DNA of 64,000 nt from a bacterium. Its GTDB lineage: Bacteria; Caldisericota; Caldisericia; Cryosericales; Cryosericaceae. The translations under genes were made by a program, and so were the position numbers. Below are positions 37,519-45,616 of the stretch, one piece after another (the stretch's first letter is position 1; each line of letters opens with the position of its first letter). Location of the stretch: the NCBI GenBank assembly GCA_021373025.1, contig JAJFTL010000007.1, positions 1-64,000 on the forward strand, read 5' to 3'. The notes under the pieces were generated by a model that was not told the origin of the DNA, did not search any database, and saw only the letters and a list, made by a program, of their open reading frames with translations.

Positions 37519-38483
37519 TGCAGGACCGCCTTGGACGTACGATCGACTACGTCCGTATCTCCGTCACCGATCGCTGCAACCTGCGGTGCCGGTACTGCAT
37601 GCCTGAGGAGGGCGTGCCTATGCTGCAGCACGAGGATATCCTGCGCTTCGAGGAGATCACGGCCTTCATGCGGGTCGCGGTTGGGCAGGGCATCGTCAAG
37701 GTGCGCCTCACCGGCGGCGAGCCACTAAACCGTCCGGGCATCGTGAACCTCGTCCGCATGCTGCTGGACATTCCCGGGCTCAAGGACCTCTCATTGACGA
37801 CCAACGGTACACTGCTGCCCCAGTTTGCCCCCCATCTCAAAGCAGCTGGTCTGAAACGCATCAACATCGGCCTGCCATCGCTGGACCCGGCTACCTATGC
37901 GTACCTGACCCGTCTGGGCTCGCTGGATCAGGCCCTTGCAGGGCTGAAAGCTGCGATCGACACGGGCTTCAGTCCGGTCAAGCTCAACGTCGTCGTCTTG
38001 CGTGGAGTCAACGACGACCTGGCACCGTACCTGGATCTTACCAGACGACTGCCCGTCGAGGTCCGTTTCATCGAGTACATGACCATTGGCCCCCTGGGCG
38101 AGGACCACTACCTCGTGCCCGCAGCTGAACTGCGCCGAAAACTGGAGGCGCTCGCCGCGCTGGAACCGGCTGAAAAGCCACAGGGCAACGGTCCTGCTCA
38201 ACAATATTTCCGCATCCCGGGAGCTCCCGGAACAGTAGCAATCATCGCGCCTATGACCGAGCACTTTTGTCCGACCTGCAACCGCCTGCGTCTGGTCGCG
38301 GACGGTCATCTGCGCCTCTGTCTCTTCGGTGCCGACGAGATTGACATCAAGCCGGCGCTGCGTCCCACGGTCGATGAGGAAGCCCTGCGCCGGTTACTCG
38401 AGCAGGCAATGCAGCAAAAACCAGAATGCATGCCCGACACCGCCCGTGATTACGGCCGAGCGATGGGGAGCATAGGAGGATAG
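37518..38483 (+). CDS. moaA: GTP 3',8-cyclase MoaA
   Basis: Encodes 321 aa, a radical-SAM enzyme that starts pterin-cofactor synthesis from GTP. The first cluster motif is CNLRCRYCMP (CX3CX2C) near residue 20; the second C-terminal cluster is in CPTCNRLRLVADGHLRLC, the substrate-binding set of MoaA. The protein ends in SIGG, the essential Gly-Gly tail of the family. The start overlaps the moeA stop (TGATG). Its product is rearranged by MoaC, encoded 2 bp downstream. Confidence 0.96.
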   Translation: MQDRLGRTIDYVRISVTDRCNLRCRYCMPEEGVPMLQHEDILRFEEITAFMRVAVGQGIVKVRLTGGEPLNRPGIVNLVRMLLDIPGLKDLSLTTNGTLLPQFAPHLKAAGLKRINIGLPSLDPATYAYLTRLGSLDQALAGLKAAIDTGFSPVKLNVVVLRGVNDDLAPYLDLTRRLPVEVRFIEYMTIGPLGEDHYLVPAAELRRKLEALAALEPAEKPQGNGPAQQYFRIPGAPGTVAIIAPMTEHFCPTCNRLRLVADGHLRLCLFGADEIDIKPALRPTVDEEALRRLLEQAMQQKPECMPDTARDYGRAMGSIGG

Positions 38484-38484
38484 T

Positions 38485-38967
38485 ATGGCTGAAACTAGTT
38501 TGACACACCTGGACGAAAATGGCAATGCCCGCATGATTGACGTCAGCGCCAAGGTGGAGACTGCCCGCGAAGCAGTCGCCCGCTGCCGCGTCATGCTGGC
38601 GCCCGCCACCTTTGATCTGATCAAGGCTGGCAATATTAAGAAGGGCGATGTCCTGACGGTCGCTCAGGTCGCCGGCATTCAGGCGGCCAAGCGCACGTGG
38701 GAGCTGATCCCCCTGTGCCACCCGATCACGCTGACCTTTGTCGGCGTTGTATTGACGCCAAACGACGCAGAACACACCGTCGACATCGAGGCAACAGCCC
38801 GAACGGTGTCCGAGACCGGTGTCGAGATGGAGGCGCTGGTCGCCGCCTCTACGGCAGCCCTGACGATCTATGATATGTGTAAGGGCGTTGAGCGCGGTAT
38901 TCGCATCACCGATCTCCGGCTCATCCGCAAGAGCGGCGGACAGTCGGGACTCTGGGAGGGCGCGTGA
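38485..38967 (+). CDS. moaC: Cyclic pyranopterin monophosphate synthase MoaC
   Basis: Encodes 160 aa, standard size. It converts the MoaA product to cyclic pyranopterin monophosphate. The active-site pieces are IPLCHPITLT (catalytic region), TGVEMEALVAASTAALTIYD and the lysine in MCKGVERGI; the C-terminus LIRKSGGQSG is typical. It overlaps the MOSC gene by four bases. moaD and moaE, needed to add the dithiolene sulfur, are absent from this cluster and must lie elsewhere. Confidence 0.96.
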   Translation: MAETSLTHLDENGNARMIDVSAKVETAREAVARCRVMLAPATFDLIKAGNIKKGDVLTVAQVAGIQAAKRTWELIPLCHPITLTFVGVVLTPNDAEHTVDIEATARTVSETGVEMEALVAASTAALTIYDMCKGVERGIRITDLRLIRKSGGQSGLWEGA

Positions 38968-39416
38968 GCCAGTCGGTCGTCGTCTCCGTCAACATCTCGG
39001 AGCAGAAAGGCACGCGCAAGCATCCCCAGCAAGGCCCCGTCACCATCACTATGCTGGGCATACAGGGCGACGCCCACGCGGGGGACTGGCACCGTCAGCT
39101 CAGCCTGCTGGCGCAGGAGAGCATCGACAAGATGCAAGGTCACGGCCTTTTCCTGAAGCCCGGCGACTTTGCCGAAAACATCACGACACACGGCCTGGAT
39201 CTGCTGACTCTGCCGGTTGGGACTCGTCTTCGGATCGGCACCGTCACCATGGAAGTCACACAGATCGGGAAGGAATGCCACCTCGGCTGCGAGATCCGCA
39301 AGCTGGTCGGCGACTGCGTCATGCCCCGCGAGGGTATCTTCGCCCGCGTCATCACCGCCGGCACGATCCGGGCCGGCGACCTCATCACCCTCATCAGCAA
39401 AGGAGAAACCTTATGA
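38964..39416 (+). CDS. MOSC-domain protein
   Basis: Encodes 150 aa, essentially a single MOSC domain as found at the C-terminus of molybdenum-cofactor sulfurase. Features are GDAHAGDWHRQLSLL, FAENITTHGLDL and the conserved cysteine region IGKECHLGCEI. Stand-alone MOSC proteins in cofactor operons are thought to carry sulfur or bind the cofactor. The GTG start overlaps the moaC stop (GTGA) and the gene overlaps mogA by four bases, so it belongs to the operon. The precise reaction is not known. Confidence 0.88.
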   Translation: MSQSVVVSVNISEQKGTRKHPQQGPVTITMLGIQGDAHAGDWHRQLSLLAQESIDKMQGHGLFLKPGDFAENITTHGLDLLTLPVGTRLRIGTVTMEVTQIGKECHLGCEIRKLVGDCVMPREGIFARVITAGTIRAGDLITLISKGETL

Positions 39417-39889
39417 AAGCAGCAGTTTTGACCATCAGCGACAGTTGTGTGGCAGGAACCCGCGTGGACGAGAGCGGCCCGTTCATCGCCGGAAGGTTAC
39501 AAGGCGCAGGCTGGGCCATCGATGAGATGACCATCGTCCCGGACGAGCAGATGGAGATCGCCGAGATCATCGAGAAATGGGCGACCGGCCGTCACGTCGA
39601 CGTCATCATCACCACGGGTGGCACCGGTTTCTCCGCTCGCGACGTCACCCCTGAGGCGACGCTCTCGGTCATCGACCGCCGCACCCCTGGCATCAGTGAG
39701 GCTATCCGTCTCTACGGCCTCAACAAGGGTGTTCCTACTGCCTGCCTGTCCCGGGCCGAAGCCGGGCTGCGAGGTACCACCCTGATCATCAACCTCCCCG
39801 GCAGCCTTCATGCCGTTCAGGATGGGATGGACGTGCTCATCCCCCTGCTTCCCCATGCCCTGGAGATGATCGCAGGCAAGGGACACTAG
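39413..39889 (+). CDS. mog: Molybdopterin adenylyltransferase (MogA/MoaB family)
   Basis: Encodes 158 aa. It activates molybdopterin with ATP before metal insertion by MoeA. The MPT-binding motif TTGGTGFSARDVTPEAT, the segment SRAEAGLRGTTLIINLPGS and the N-terminal VLTISDSCVAGTRVDESGP are all family hallmarks. MogA and MoaB proteins are close relatives; context with MoeA supports this role. An ATGA overlap links it to the MOSC gene. It is the last gene of the operon; the next gene is convergent and no clear terminator is visible in the 32-bp gap. Confidence 0.9.
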   Translation: MKAAVLTISDSCVAGTRVDESGPFIAGRLQGAGWAIDEMTIVPDEQMEIAEIIEKWATGRHVDVIITTGGTGFSARDVTPEATLSVIDRRTPGISEAIRLYGLNKGVPTACLSRAEAGLRGTTLIINLPGSLHAVQDGMDVLIPLLPHALEMIAGKGH

Positions 39890-39921
39890 ACCGTCATAGC
39901 CGTCACTCCATACCTGCGGGA

Positions 39922-40341
39922 CTAGAAGTCGAACAGGTTCAGGCCGGTAACGGGATCAGCTTTCCTGTCGATCGACCCCGGTGCGGTATGGATGAAGATC
40001 TCAGCAGTTCCACTTACCCTTGCCTCGTTCAGGTGGCCTCCGACGACCTGTCCATCCTCTTTTGCAAATGCGGCATGGAAATGCAGATAGACCTGGCCTT
40101 CCTTTTCCGTCGCGTTGCCGAGAAGAGATGTCACTTCCATTTCACCGTCAAAGGTGTTGGATTCGTATCTCTTGTCTGCAACGTGATACAGACCGACAAC
40201 GACGTGATCTACCGCGCCGATCCCGGAAATGCTTCCAAAGTGAACTTGCTCCTTTTCGCAGACTGTTTTCACACAGGAGATGATTTCCTCGCCGCGGTTG
40301 ACCCGCAGAGCGATGAGATCTCCACTTCTTGTATATTCCAT
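39922..40341 (-). CDS. PPC/DUF296 domain protein
   Basis: Encodes 139 aa, one PPC domain (plants and prokaryotes conserved). It shows the N-terminal LIALRVNRGEEIISCV, the central GSISGIGAVDHVVVGLYH and the conserved GQVVGGHLNEARVSGTAEI. Bacterial PPC proteins form trimers; some are called DNA-binding by analogy to plant AT-hook proteins, but no AT-hook is present here. The function is unknown. It converges on mogA with a 32-bp gap. Confidence 0.83.
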   Translation of the reverse strand: MEYTRSGDLIALRVNRGEEIISCVKTVCEKEQVHFGSISGIGAVDHVVVGLYHVADKRYESNTFDGEMEVTSLLGNATEKEGQVYLHFHAAFAKEDGQVVGGHLNEARVSGTAEIFIHTAPGSIDRKADPVTGLNLFDF

Positions 40342-40432
40342 GGTTTGGACCCCCTTGCCTTTCAGGCTGAATTCTGTTTGTGGTGAAGGCTTTTGAGCCC
40401 ACCATCATTTTACACGAAGATGCAAGTTGTCA

Positions 40433-40969
40433 TCATTCTCTCTGGCGAAGATCGCTTTCTGGTAATGCATGGGTGCTCCACAACGACTTCCACAAATCGA
40501 CCTTTCCGGCGGAGGAAACGACATAGAACCCCGTATCGACGGGCTTCGCAACAAACAGGATCTCGATGCCAGTCCGGTCCCGGATGACCTTTGAAATGCG
40601 CTTGTTCTACAGTTCCTTCCCTGTGGCGGGTACCTCCCTCAGGACCTGACACGCAAACCGTTTTGCAATGAGTCTCCCGTGATACAACTTGCACTAGTCC
40701 CTCGATTGATTGAAAGCCGGGGAGACCCTTTGAGGCAGCGGACACGGTTTAACGACACGAGACGGATGCATTTTGGCATTACCATTGACACATGTTCTCA
40801 ATCCTGCTATGACGTACATGGAACAGGGCAATGGATGACTGGTGACATGGCCATCAGTGGAACGGATCCGGGACCTTGTTCGGGGAGGTTCCACAAGTAA
40901 GGTAAAGCGGTGCTGCCAGCCCCATCTGGGGAGCGGTCTGACGGCAGGCTGATTCAGAGATGCAACCAT
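40433..40969 (-). pseudogene. Degenerate gene with two in-frame amber stops, family unknown
   Basis: A single minus-strand frame stays open for ~179 codons apart from TAG at 40694-40696 and TAG at 40607-40609, then ends in TGA at 40433-40435. The part after the first stop reads like a normal protein: LYHGRLIAKRFACQVLRE, VPATGKEL, then after the second stop KRISKVIRDRTGIEILFVAK and PVDTGFYVVSSAGKVDLWKS. The part before the first stop is less convincing and may not belong. No family is recognised. Point mutation of an old gene is the simplest view, because TAG is used as a normal stop by several neighbouring genes. Confidence 0.4.
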
Positions 40970-41128
40970 CTATTGCCTTATTCTCCTTTTGTCTTTGCAA
41001 TGCGAGATGTAGCGGGGACACGAGGATGTGCGATCAACCTGCAGGATGACGCGGGTGCTGGTAAGCGACGAAGTGATGTGCTTTGCAGTTGGCGACCAAG
41101 GAGGTTGTTACGGCTAGAGAGTAATAGG

Positions 41129-41355
41129 GTTGATCCCGTCTGGAGGTGGCTCTGAGTGAGTGGAAAACCGTAGAGACAGCTGAATCGAAGAGCAAGACCT
41201 ATGGGTTCTGTGTTGCTGAATGCAAAAGATCGTTCAAGGCGGATCCCATCAAGTACGTTGAGAACCCGTCGTCCCGGATGGTGCCTAGCCGCCGGGTGAA
41301 TCCGAGAAGTACTCGTTCACCACTCTTGATGGCAGCAGAAGAACGGCTTAGATGA
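41129..41355 (+). pseudogene. YHS-domain (metal-binding) gene remnant
   Basis: The frame from 41146 contains KTYGFCVAECKRSFKADPIK, a good match to the second half of the YHS domain, where two cysteines follow an aromatic residue (typical YYFCSEGCKEKFEADPEKY). The first half, normally DPVCGM, appears only as VDPVWRW in a different frame at 41129-41149, so the domain is broken by a frameshift and has lost its first cysteine. YHS domains occur in heavy-metal ATPases and small metal chaperones. A short expressed peptide cannot be excluded. Confidence 0.5.
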
Positions 41356-41397
41356 ATGTCCTCTACCGACAAGTTAAAGAGGTAGGAAGGAGATCAG

Positions 41398-41664
41398 ATG
41401 GGAATACTATCATGGATCGTTATCGGATTGATCGCAGGCTGGTTGAGCGGAATGGTGATGAAGGGCCATGGTTTTGGCCTCGTGGGAAATTTAATTGTGG
41501 GTGTCATCGGTGGACTGCTTGGTGGATGGCTGGCCGCCTGGCTCTTTAACGTGCCAAATCCCATGGGGAGATTTAATCTTGGCAGCTTCCTGATCGCGTT
41601 GCTGGGTTCGGTTCTAGTGCTGTGGCTCACCCGTTGGCTGGGAGGGCGCGAAAGACACGATTGA
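41398..41664 (+). CDS. GlsB/YeaQ/YmgE-family stress-associated membrane protein
   Basis: Encodes 88 aa with three membrane helices rich in glycine. The pattern IVIGLIAGWLSGMVMKGHGF, then LVGNLIVGVIGGLLGGWLA, is the transglycosylase-associated (YeaQ/YmgE/GlsB) family signature, though no enzymatic activity is established. The family is linked to envelope stress. GGAAGGAG precedes the ATG. It is the only intact gene in a 2-kb patch of decayed genes; the CsbD remnant immediately downstream belongs to a family that often accompanies it in stress regulons. Confidence 0.85.
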   Translation: MGILSWIVIGLIAGWLSGMVMKGHGFGLVGNLIVGVIGGLLGGWLAAWLFNVPNPMGRFNLGSFLIALLGSVLVLWLTRWLGGRERHD

Positions 41665-41695
41665 CCAGTACGGGGTCAGAGGGGGTTAAGGACGG

Positions 41696-41923
41696 ATGGA
41701 CGCGGATACGATGAGAGATGTTTTACTTGATAGGAGGCATAAAGCTAGGGACCAGGTATAACAGCGGTAGGAGAAACTCACTGATGAAGATCTTATCTGG
41801 CTGCATGGCAAGACCGAAGAACTTGTCGGCCCTTTGCAGCAACCTTATGGCTAGGATAAAGCGGGGGCGGGAACGGAGATCAACAACTGGCTGCGTGAGC
41901 GCGATCTGAAACCAGGTGCTAAA
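41696..41923 (+). pseudogene. CsbD-family stress protein pseudogene with three in-frame stops
   Basis: One continuous frame from ATG 41696 matches CsbD along its length without frameshift, but contains TAA at 41759-41761, TAG at 41768-41770 and TAG at 41852-41854. Recognisable pieces are EKLTDEDL (family KLTDDDL), GKTEELVGPLQQPYG (family GKREELVGKLQERYG) and the ending DKAGAGTEINNWL (family E.EKEID.W). The second stop falls where the family has tryptophan, a TGG-to-TAG change. Some reading continues to a TAA near 42004. It sits 32 bp after the GlsB-like gene. Confidence 0.75.
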
Positions 41924-42438
41924 AGTAGCATCGCGTGCACACGATCGCGTGCACACGAGCAGGAGGAGCAGGGCGACGGGGGCTGGGGCAGAAATCTCCA
42001 GTAAGTGAGGCGTTGTGGCGACTGAACTGGCTGCAGGAAAGAGCCTGTTGAGTCGCCACAATGGTGATGGCGATTTGTCCGGATGAACGTGCCAGCATCA
42101 CGTTGACAAGGTCATAGGAAGGAGACGTTGCTCTAGTCGTCCCGCTTATGAGTGTCGCGAGGATGAGTTTCCAGTTCATTTGTAGTGCATGTCCTGAAAT
42201 TCAGGGAAGGAACATGTTCAACGGCACTGTTCACCAGCCATAAGCGCAGTGAGAAAGCATTCCTCCTGAGCTTGAAGGACGCAGGACTCGCATTGAGCGC
42301 TACCACGACGAAGCCAGGAACCCTACGCAAGCGCGTCGAGAACAACTAAACGACACTGATCAATTGACTGGCTGACCTGTACCGACAGCAGAATGTACAC
42401 CAACATTATGGAGTTGACTGCATGAGGAAGGTAAGAGG
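41924..42438. other. Non-coding or decayed stretch before nadE
   Basis: About 515 bp with no recognised gene. A short plus-strand open frame near 42190-42349 (pieces such as LFTSHKRSEKAFLLSLKDAG) lacks an ATG, a ribosome binding site and any family likeness. A short repeat ATCGCGTGCACACG/ATCGCGTGCACACG occurs at about 41928-41957. No terminator or riboswitch is visible. Confidence 0.5.
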
Positions 42439-43365
42439 ATGAGTATTCGAGAACAACTGGTACTTGCCGATCCAGCTGCGGTCGTCGAACGTATCACAAC
42501 GTTTCTGATAGATCAGGTACGCGGGCAGAACCGTGACGGAGCGATCCTCGGTCTCAGTGGCGGTGTCGACTCGGCGCTGGACGCATGCCTTGCAGTCAAA
42601 GCGTTGGGCCCCTCCCAAGTCTCGCTGCTCTTCCTGCCTGAACGGGACAGCAGTCCACAAAGTAGAGCGGACGCAGTCCGCGTGGCAACCACCCTCGACG
42701 TTCCGTTACAGACTGTCAGCATCACACCGCTTCTGCGGGCAATGGGTGCATACCACCTGGAGCCGCCTGCCCGTTTCATCCCACGCACCATTCAGGAACG
42801 GTATGTCGAACAGCGCTATCGCGCGCTGCAGGGAGACCAGCCTTCCACGTTCCTGCGGACGCTCCGTGGCGGCGACGGGGTCGAGGAACTGCGCCGAAGC
42901 AATGCCTACCTGCATACCAAGCATCGCCTGCGCATGGTCATGTGGTACTACTGGGGGGAACTGCGTAATCAGATGATCATTGGCAACTGCAACCTGACGG
43001 AGAAGATGACCGGCTACTTTATCCGCTACGGAGACAGCGGCTCCGATGTTGATCCCATCGCCGGCCTGTACAAGACGCAAGTCTGGCAGCTGGCCCGTTT
43101 CGTCGGAGTTCCCGAGGAGATCGTCCAGAAAGCTCCTTCACCCGATATGGCACCGGGAATGACCGATGAATTCGCGCTGCAGATGCACTACGAGCTGCTG
43201 GACCAGATCCTGTGGGGCCTTACGCATGCCGTGGATCCGATGGTCATCGAGGACGAGACGGGAGCAACCGCACAGCAACTTGCTTACGTGCAGGACCTTG
43301 TGCGCCTGTCGGCTCCGATGCGGACACTGCCGGCTTCGCCTGATCTCACCGACCTGGTGTCCTGA
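42439..43365 (+). CDS. nadE: NH3-dependent NAD+ synthetase
   Basis: Encodes 308 aa. It amidates nicotinate adenine dinucleotide with ATP. The PP-loop is LGLSGGVDSALDACLA; the C-terminal half has GNCNLTEKMTGYFIRYGDSGSD and DVDPIAGLYKTQVWQLARFV, matching the NadE substrate region (family GT.N..E...GY.T.yGD...D). No nitrilase-like glutaminase domain precedes it, so free ammonia is the likely nitrogen donor. It is slightly longer than minimal NadE, with an extra segment around residues 110-150 (GDQPSTFLRTLRGGDGVEEL). It appears monocistronic. Confidence 0.88.
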   Translation: MSIREQLVLADPAAVVERITTFLIDQVRGQNRDGAILGLSGGVDSALDACLAVKALGPSQVSLLFLPERDSSPQSRADAVRVATTLDVPLQTVSITPLLRAMGAYHLEPPARFIPRTIQERYVEQRYRALQGDQPSTFLRTLRGGDGVEELRRSNAYLHTKHRLRMVMWYYWGELRNQMIIGNCNLTEKMTGYFIRYGDSGSDVDPIAGLYKTQVWQLARFVGVPEEIVQKAPSPDMAPGMTDEFALQMHYELLDQILWGLTHAVDPMVIEDETGATAQQLAYVQDLVRLSAPMRTLPASPDLTDLVS

Positions 43366-43417
43366 AACGAGACCGATCTATCGGAATGTGATCCCCACTC
43401 GCGCCTCATGCGGTCAC

Positions 43418-43446
43418 GTGGCAGCAGGGCGGTTTCTTGCTATACT
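43418..43446 (+). promoter_or_regulatory. Probable promoter of the methylmalonyl-CoA mutase operon
   Basis: GTGGCA (43418-43423, four of six consensus), 17-nt spacer, TATACT (43441-43446). The leader of about 70 nt is too short to contain a cobalamin riboswitch. Confidence 0.5.
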
Positions 43447-43520
43447 TTTTTGGAAATGGGAGGAGCGATCATGCAAGGGCTCCGAACCCAGAGTGGACAT
43501 GTCAACAGTGAGGTGACCGC

Positions 43521-45200
43521 ATGGACGACAGGGAAAGTCTGGAAAGGCTGAAGGCAGCGAAGTTAAGGTGGCAGCAGCATGTTGATAAAGTACCTGAGGG
43601 CAAGACGGGCAAGGCCTATTCTGACTGTGCTACGAGTTCCGGGATCGATGTCAGCCTGCTCTATACGCCTGAGGATGTCGAAGAGATGGATTACATGCAT
43701 GACCTTGGGTTCCCTGGAGAGTATCCATACACCAGGGGATACCAGGCGACTATGTATCGTGGCCGTCTCTGGACCATGCGGCAGTACGCCGGGTTTGCGA
43801 CGGTCGAGGAGTCCAACCGGCGCTACAAATATCTCTTGAACCAGGGTCAGACTGGCCTTTCCATTGCATTCGATCTTCCCACCCAGCTGGGCATGGATGC
43901 AGATCATCCACTCTCGGAGGGAGAGGTCGGCAAGGTGGGCGTGTCGGTCAGCTCGCTCGCGGACCTGGAGGTCCTGTTTGATGGCATTCCGCTCGACCAG
44001 GTCAGCACATCCATGACCATCAACGCTCCCGCGGCTGTCCTGCTGGCGATGTACATTGCGCTTGCGCGGCGGAGGGGCATCAGTGCAGACAAGCTGAATG
44101 GTACGATCCAGAATGACATTCTCAAGGAATACAGCGCTCGTGGCACCTATATCTACCCGCCAGCTCCGTCGATGCGTATCATCAATGACATCTTTGCTTA
44201 TTGTTCCAGAGAAATGCCAAACTGGAATACGATCAGCATCAGCGGGTATCACATGCGTGAGGCGGGGTGCACCGCGGTCCAGGAGGTCGCGTTTACGCTT
44301 GCGGACGGGATAGCCTATGTCGATGCAGCCATCAAGGCGGGCCTGGATATCGACAGCTTTGCCTCACGGCTCTCCTTCTTCTTCAATGCTCACAACAACC
44401 TGCTGGAGGAAGTCGCCAAATTCCGGGCCGCCCGCCGCATGTGGGCACGGATCATGAAGGACCGGTTCCACGCACAGAATCCGAAGAGCATGATGCTACG
44501 GTTTCACACGCAGACGGCAGGCTGTACGCTCACCAGTCAGCAACCGGATAACAATGTCGTACGTGTAACGCTGCAGGCACTCGCAGCAGTATTGGGTGGC
44601 ACCCAGTCCCTGCATACCAACAGCCGCGACGAGGCGCTGTCCTTGCCGACAGAGGACTCGGTCCGCATTGCGCTGCGGACGCAGCAGATTATTGGGTATG
44701 AGTCAGGGGTGACCGACACTGTTGATCCTCTTGGTGGAAGTTACTTTGTGGAATCCATGACAAATCGTATCGAGGAGGAGGCCTGGAAGTACATCGCCCG
44801 GATTGACGACCTCGGTGGTGCAGTGAAGGCAATCGAACGTGGATTCATTCAGCAAGAGATTCAGAACAGCAGTTACCAGTACCAGATGGAGATTGAATCT
44901 GGCAAGAAGGTCATCGTGGGTGTCAACAAGTTTCAAGCACATGACAAACCTGCCATGAATCTCACACGCATCGATCCCACCCTGTACGAGAAGCGTCATG
45001 AGGAACTGGCGGCGATGAAAGCTCGGCGCGATATGGCCAAGGTCGAGGCCGCGCTTGCAAGGGTGAGAGCTGCGGCTGGCGGAGATGAGAACCTCATGCC
45101 CGCGATCATAGAGGCGGTTGACGTCTACGCAACCCTTGGTGAGGTCTGTGACGTGTTGCGCTCGGTGTTTGGCGAATACCGGCCGGACGCATCGTTCTAA
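43521..45200 (+). CDS. mcmA1: Methylmalonyl-CoA mutase, large (catalytic TIM-barrel) subunit
   Basis: Encodes 559 aa, the catalytic part of the split form of the mutase; the B12-binding domain is in the next gene. It interconverts methylmalonyl-CoA and succinyl-CoA. Typical segments are [48 protein letters not shown] and the substrate loop [20 protein letters not shown] followed by [14 protein letters not shown]. Related isobutyryl-CoA or ethylmalonyl-CoA mutases share these; the adjacent epimerase argues for methylmalonyl-CoA. An AGTGAGG site lies before the ATG. Confidence 0.92.
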   Translation: MDDRESLERLKAAKLRWQQHVDKVPEGKTGKAYSDCATSSGIDVSLLYTPEDVEEMDYMHDLGFPGEYPYTRGYQATMYRGRLWTMRQYAGFATVEESNRRYKYLLNQGQTGLSIAFDLPTQLGMDADHPLSEGEVGKVGVSVSSLADLEVLFDGIPLDQVSTSMTINAPAAVLLAMYIALARRRGISADKLNGTIQNDILKEYSARGTYIYPPAPSMRIINDIFAYCSREMPNWNTISISGYHMREAGCTAVQEVAFTLADGIAYVDAAIKAGLDIDSFASRLSFFFNAHNNLLEEVAKFRAARRMWARIMKDRFHAQNPKSMMLRFHTQTAGCTLTSQQPDNNVVRVTLQALAAVLGGTQSLHTNSRDEALSLPTEDSVRIALRTQQIIGYESGVTDTVDPLGGSYFVESMTNRIEEEAWKYIARIDDLGGAVKAIERGFIQQEIQNSSYQYQMEIESGKKVIVGVNKFQAHDKPAMNLTRIDPTLYEKRHEELAAMKARRDMAKVEAALARVRAAAGGDENLMPAIIEAVDVYATLGEVCDVLRSVFGEYRPDASF

Positions 45201-45210
45201 GGAGGAGAGC

Positions 45211-45612
45211 ATGGAACAGAAGATCAGAGTTCTTGTGGCAAAGCCCGGACTGGACGGGCACGATCGTGGTGCCAAGGTTCTAGCAAGAGCCTTTATGGAC
45301 GCGGGCATGGAGGTGATCTATACGGGAATTCGCCGTACGCCGGAGCAGATTGCCGAAGTTGCTGTCCAGGAAGATGTCGATGTCGTTGCCCTGTCATGTC
45401 TGTCAGGAGCGCACAACACGCTGTTTCCAAGGGTTGTCGACCTATTGAGGCAGAAAGGTGCCAATGATATGCTGGTCATGGGCGGAGGCGTCATTCCTGA
45501 AGAGGACGTTCCATTTCTGAAGGAGCACGGGATCAGTGAGGTTTTTGGACCCGGGACTCCACTGGCTACCATTGTGGAGTATATCAAGACCCACGTGACG
45601 AGGGAAGCCTAG
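45211..45612 (+). CDS. mcmA2: Methylmalonyl-CoA mutase, small (cobalamin-binding) subunit
   Basis: Encodes 133 aa. The B12-binding motif [18 protein letters not shown] holds the axial histidine (DxHxxG), with the later SxL (ALSCLSGAH) and GGG ([11 protein letters not shown]) elements that embrace the nucleotide tail. It completes the catalytic mutase with the upstream subunit. The ATG at 45211 follows AAGGAGGAG; longer starts would overlap mcmA1. The meaB start follows after 4 bp. Confidence 0.95.
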   Translation: MEQKIRVLVAKPGLDGHDRGAKVLARAFMDAGMEVIYTGIRRTPEQIAEVAVQEDVDVVALSCLSGAHNTLFPRVVDLLRQKGANDMLVMGGGVIPEEDVPFLKEHGISEVFGPGTPLATIVEYIKTHVTREA

Positions 45613-45616
45613 CAAC

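Larger units (their letters stand above)
40342..41397. other. Gene-poor region with degenerate coding traces
   Basis: About 1.05 kb without an intact gene. It holds a minus-strand frame interrupted by two amber stops (40433-40969) and a plus-strand YHS remnant (41129-41355), each listed separately. Elsewhere (40970-41128) I see nothing recognisable: no T-run terminator, no repeat, no convincing promoter. Confidence 0.6.

Noticed and set aside
41696-41923. Reassignment of TAG as a sense codon, suggested by amber codons in two broken frames
   Set aside because: mcmA2, mog, ffh and khpA end at TAG at the expected family length, and the CsbD frame also contains TAA.
41928-41957. Two close copies of ATCGCGTGCACACG as a possible operator
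   Set aside because: They lie inside the continuing frame of the CsbD remnant, are not near a promoter, and more likely reflect local duplication.
43366-43520. Cobalamin riboswitch before the methylmalonyl-CoA mutase operon
   Set aside because: The predicted leader is only about 70 nt and has none of the B12-box sequence.
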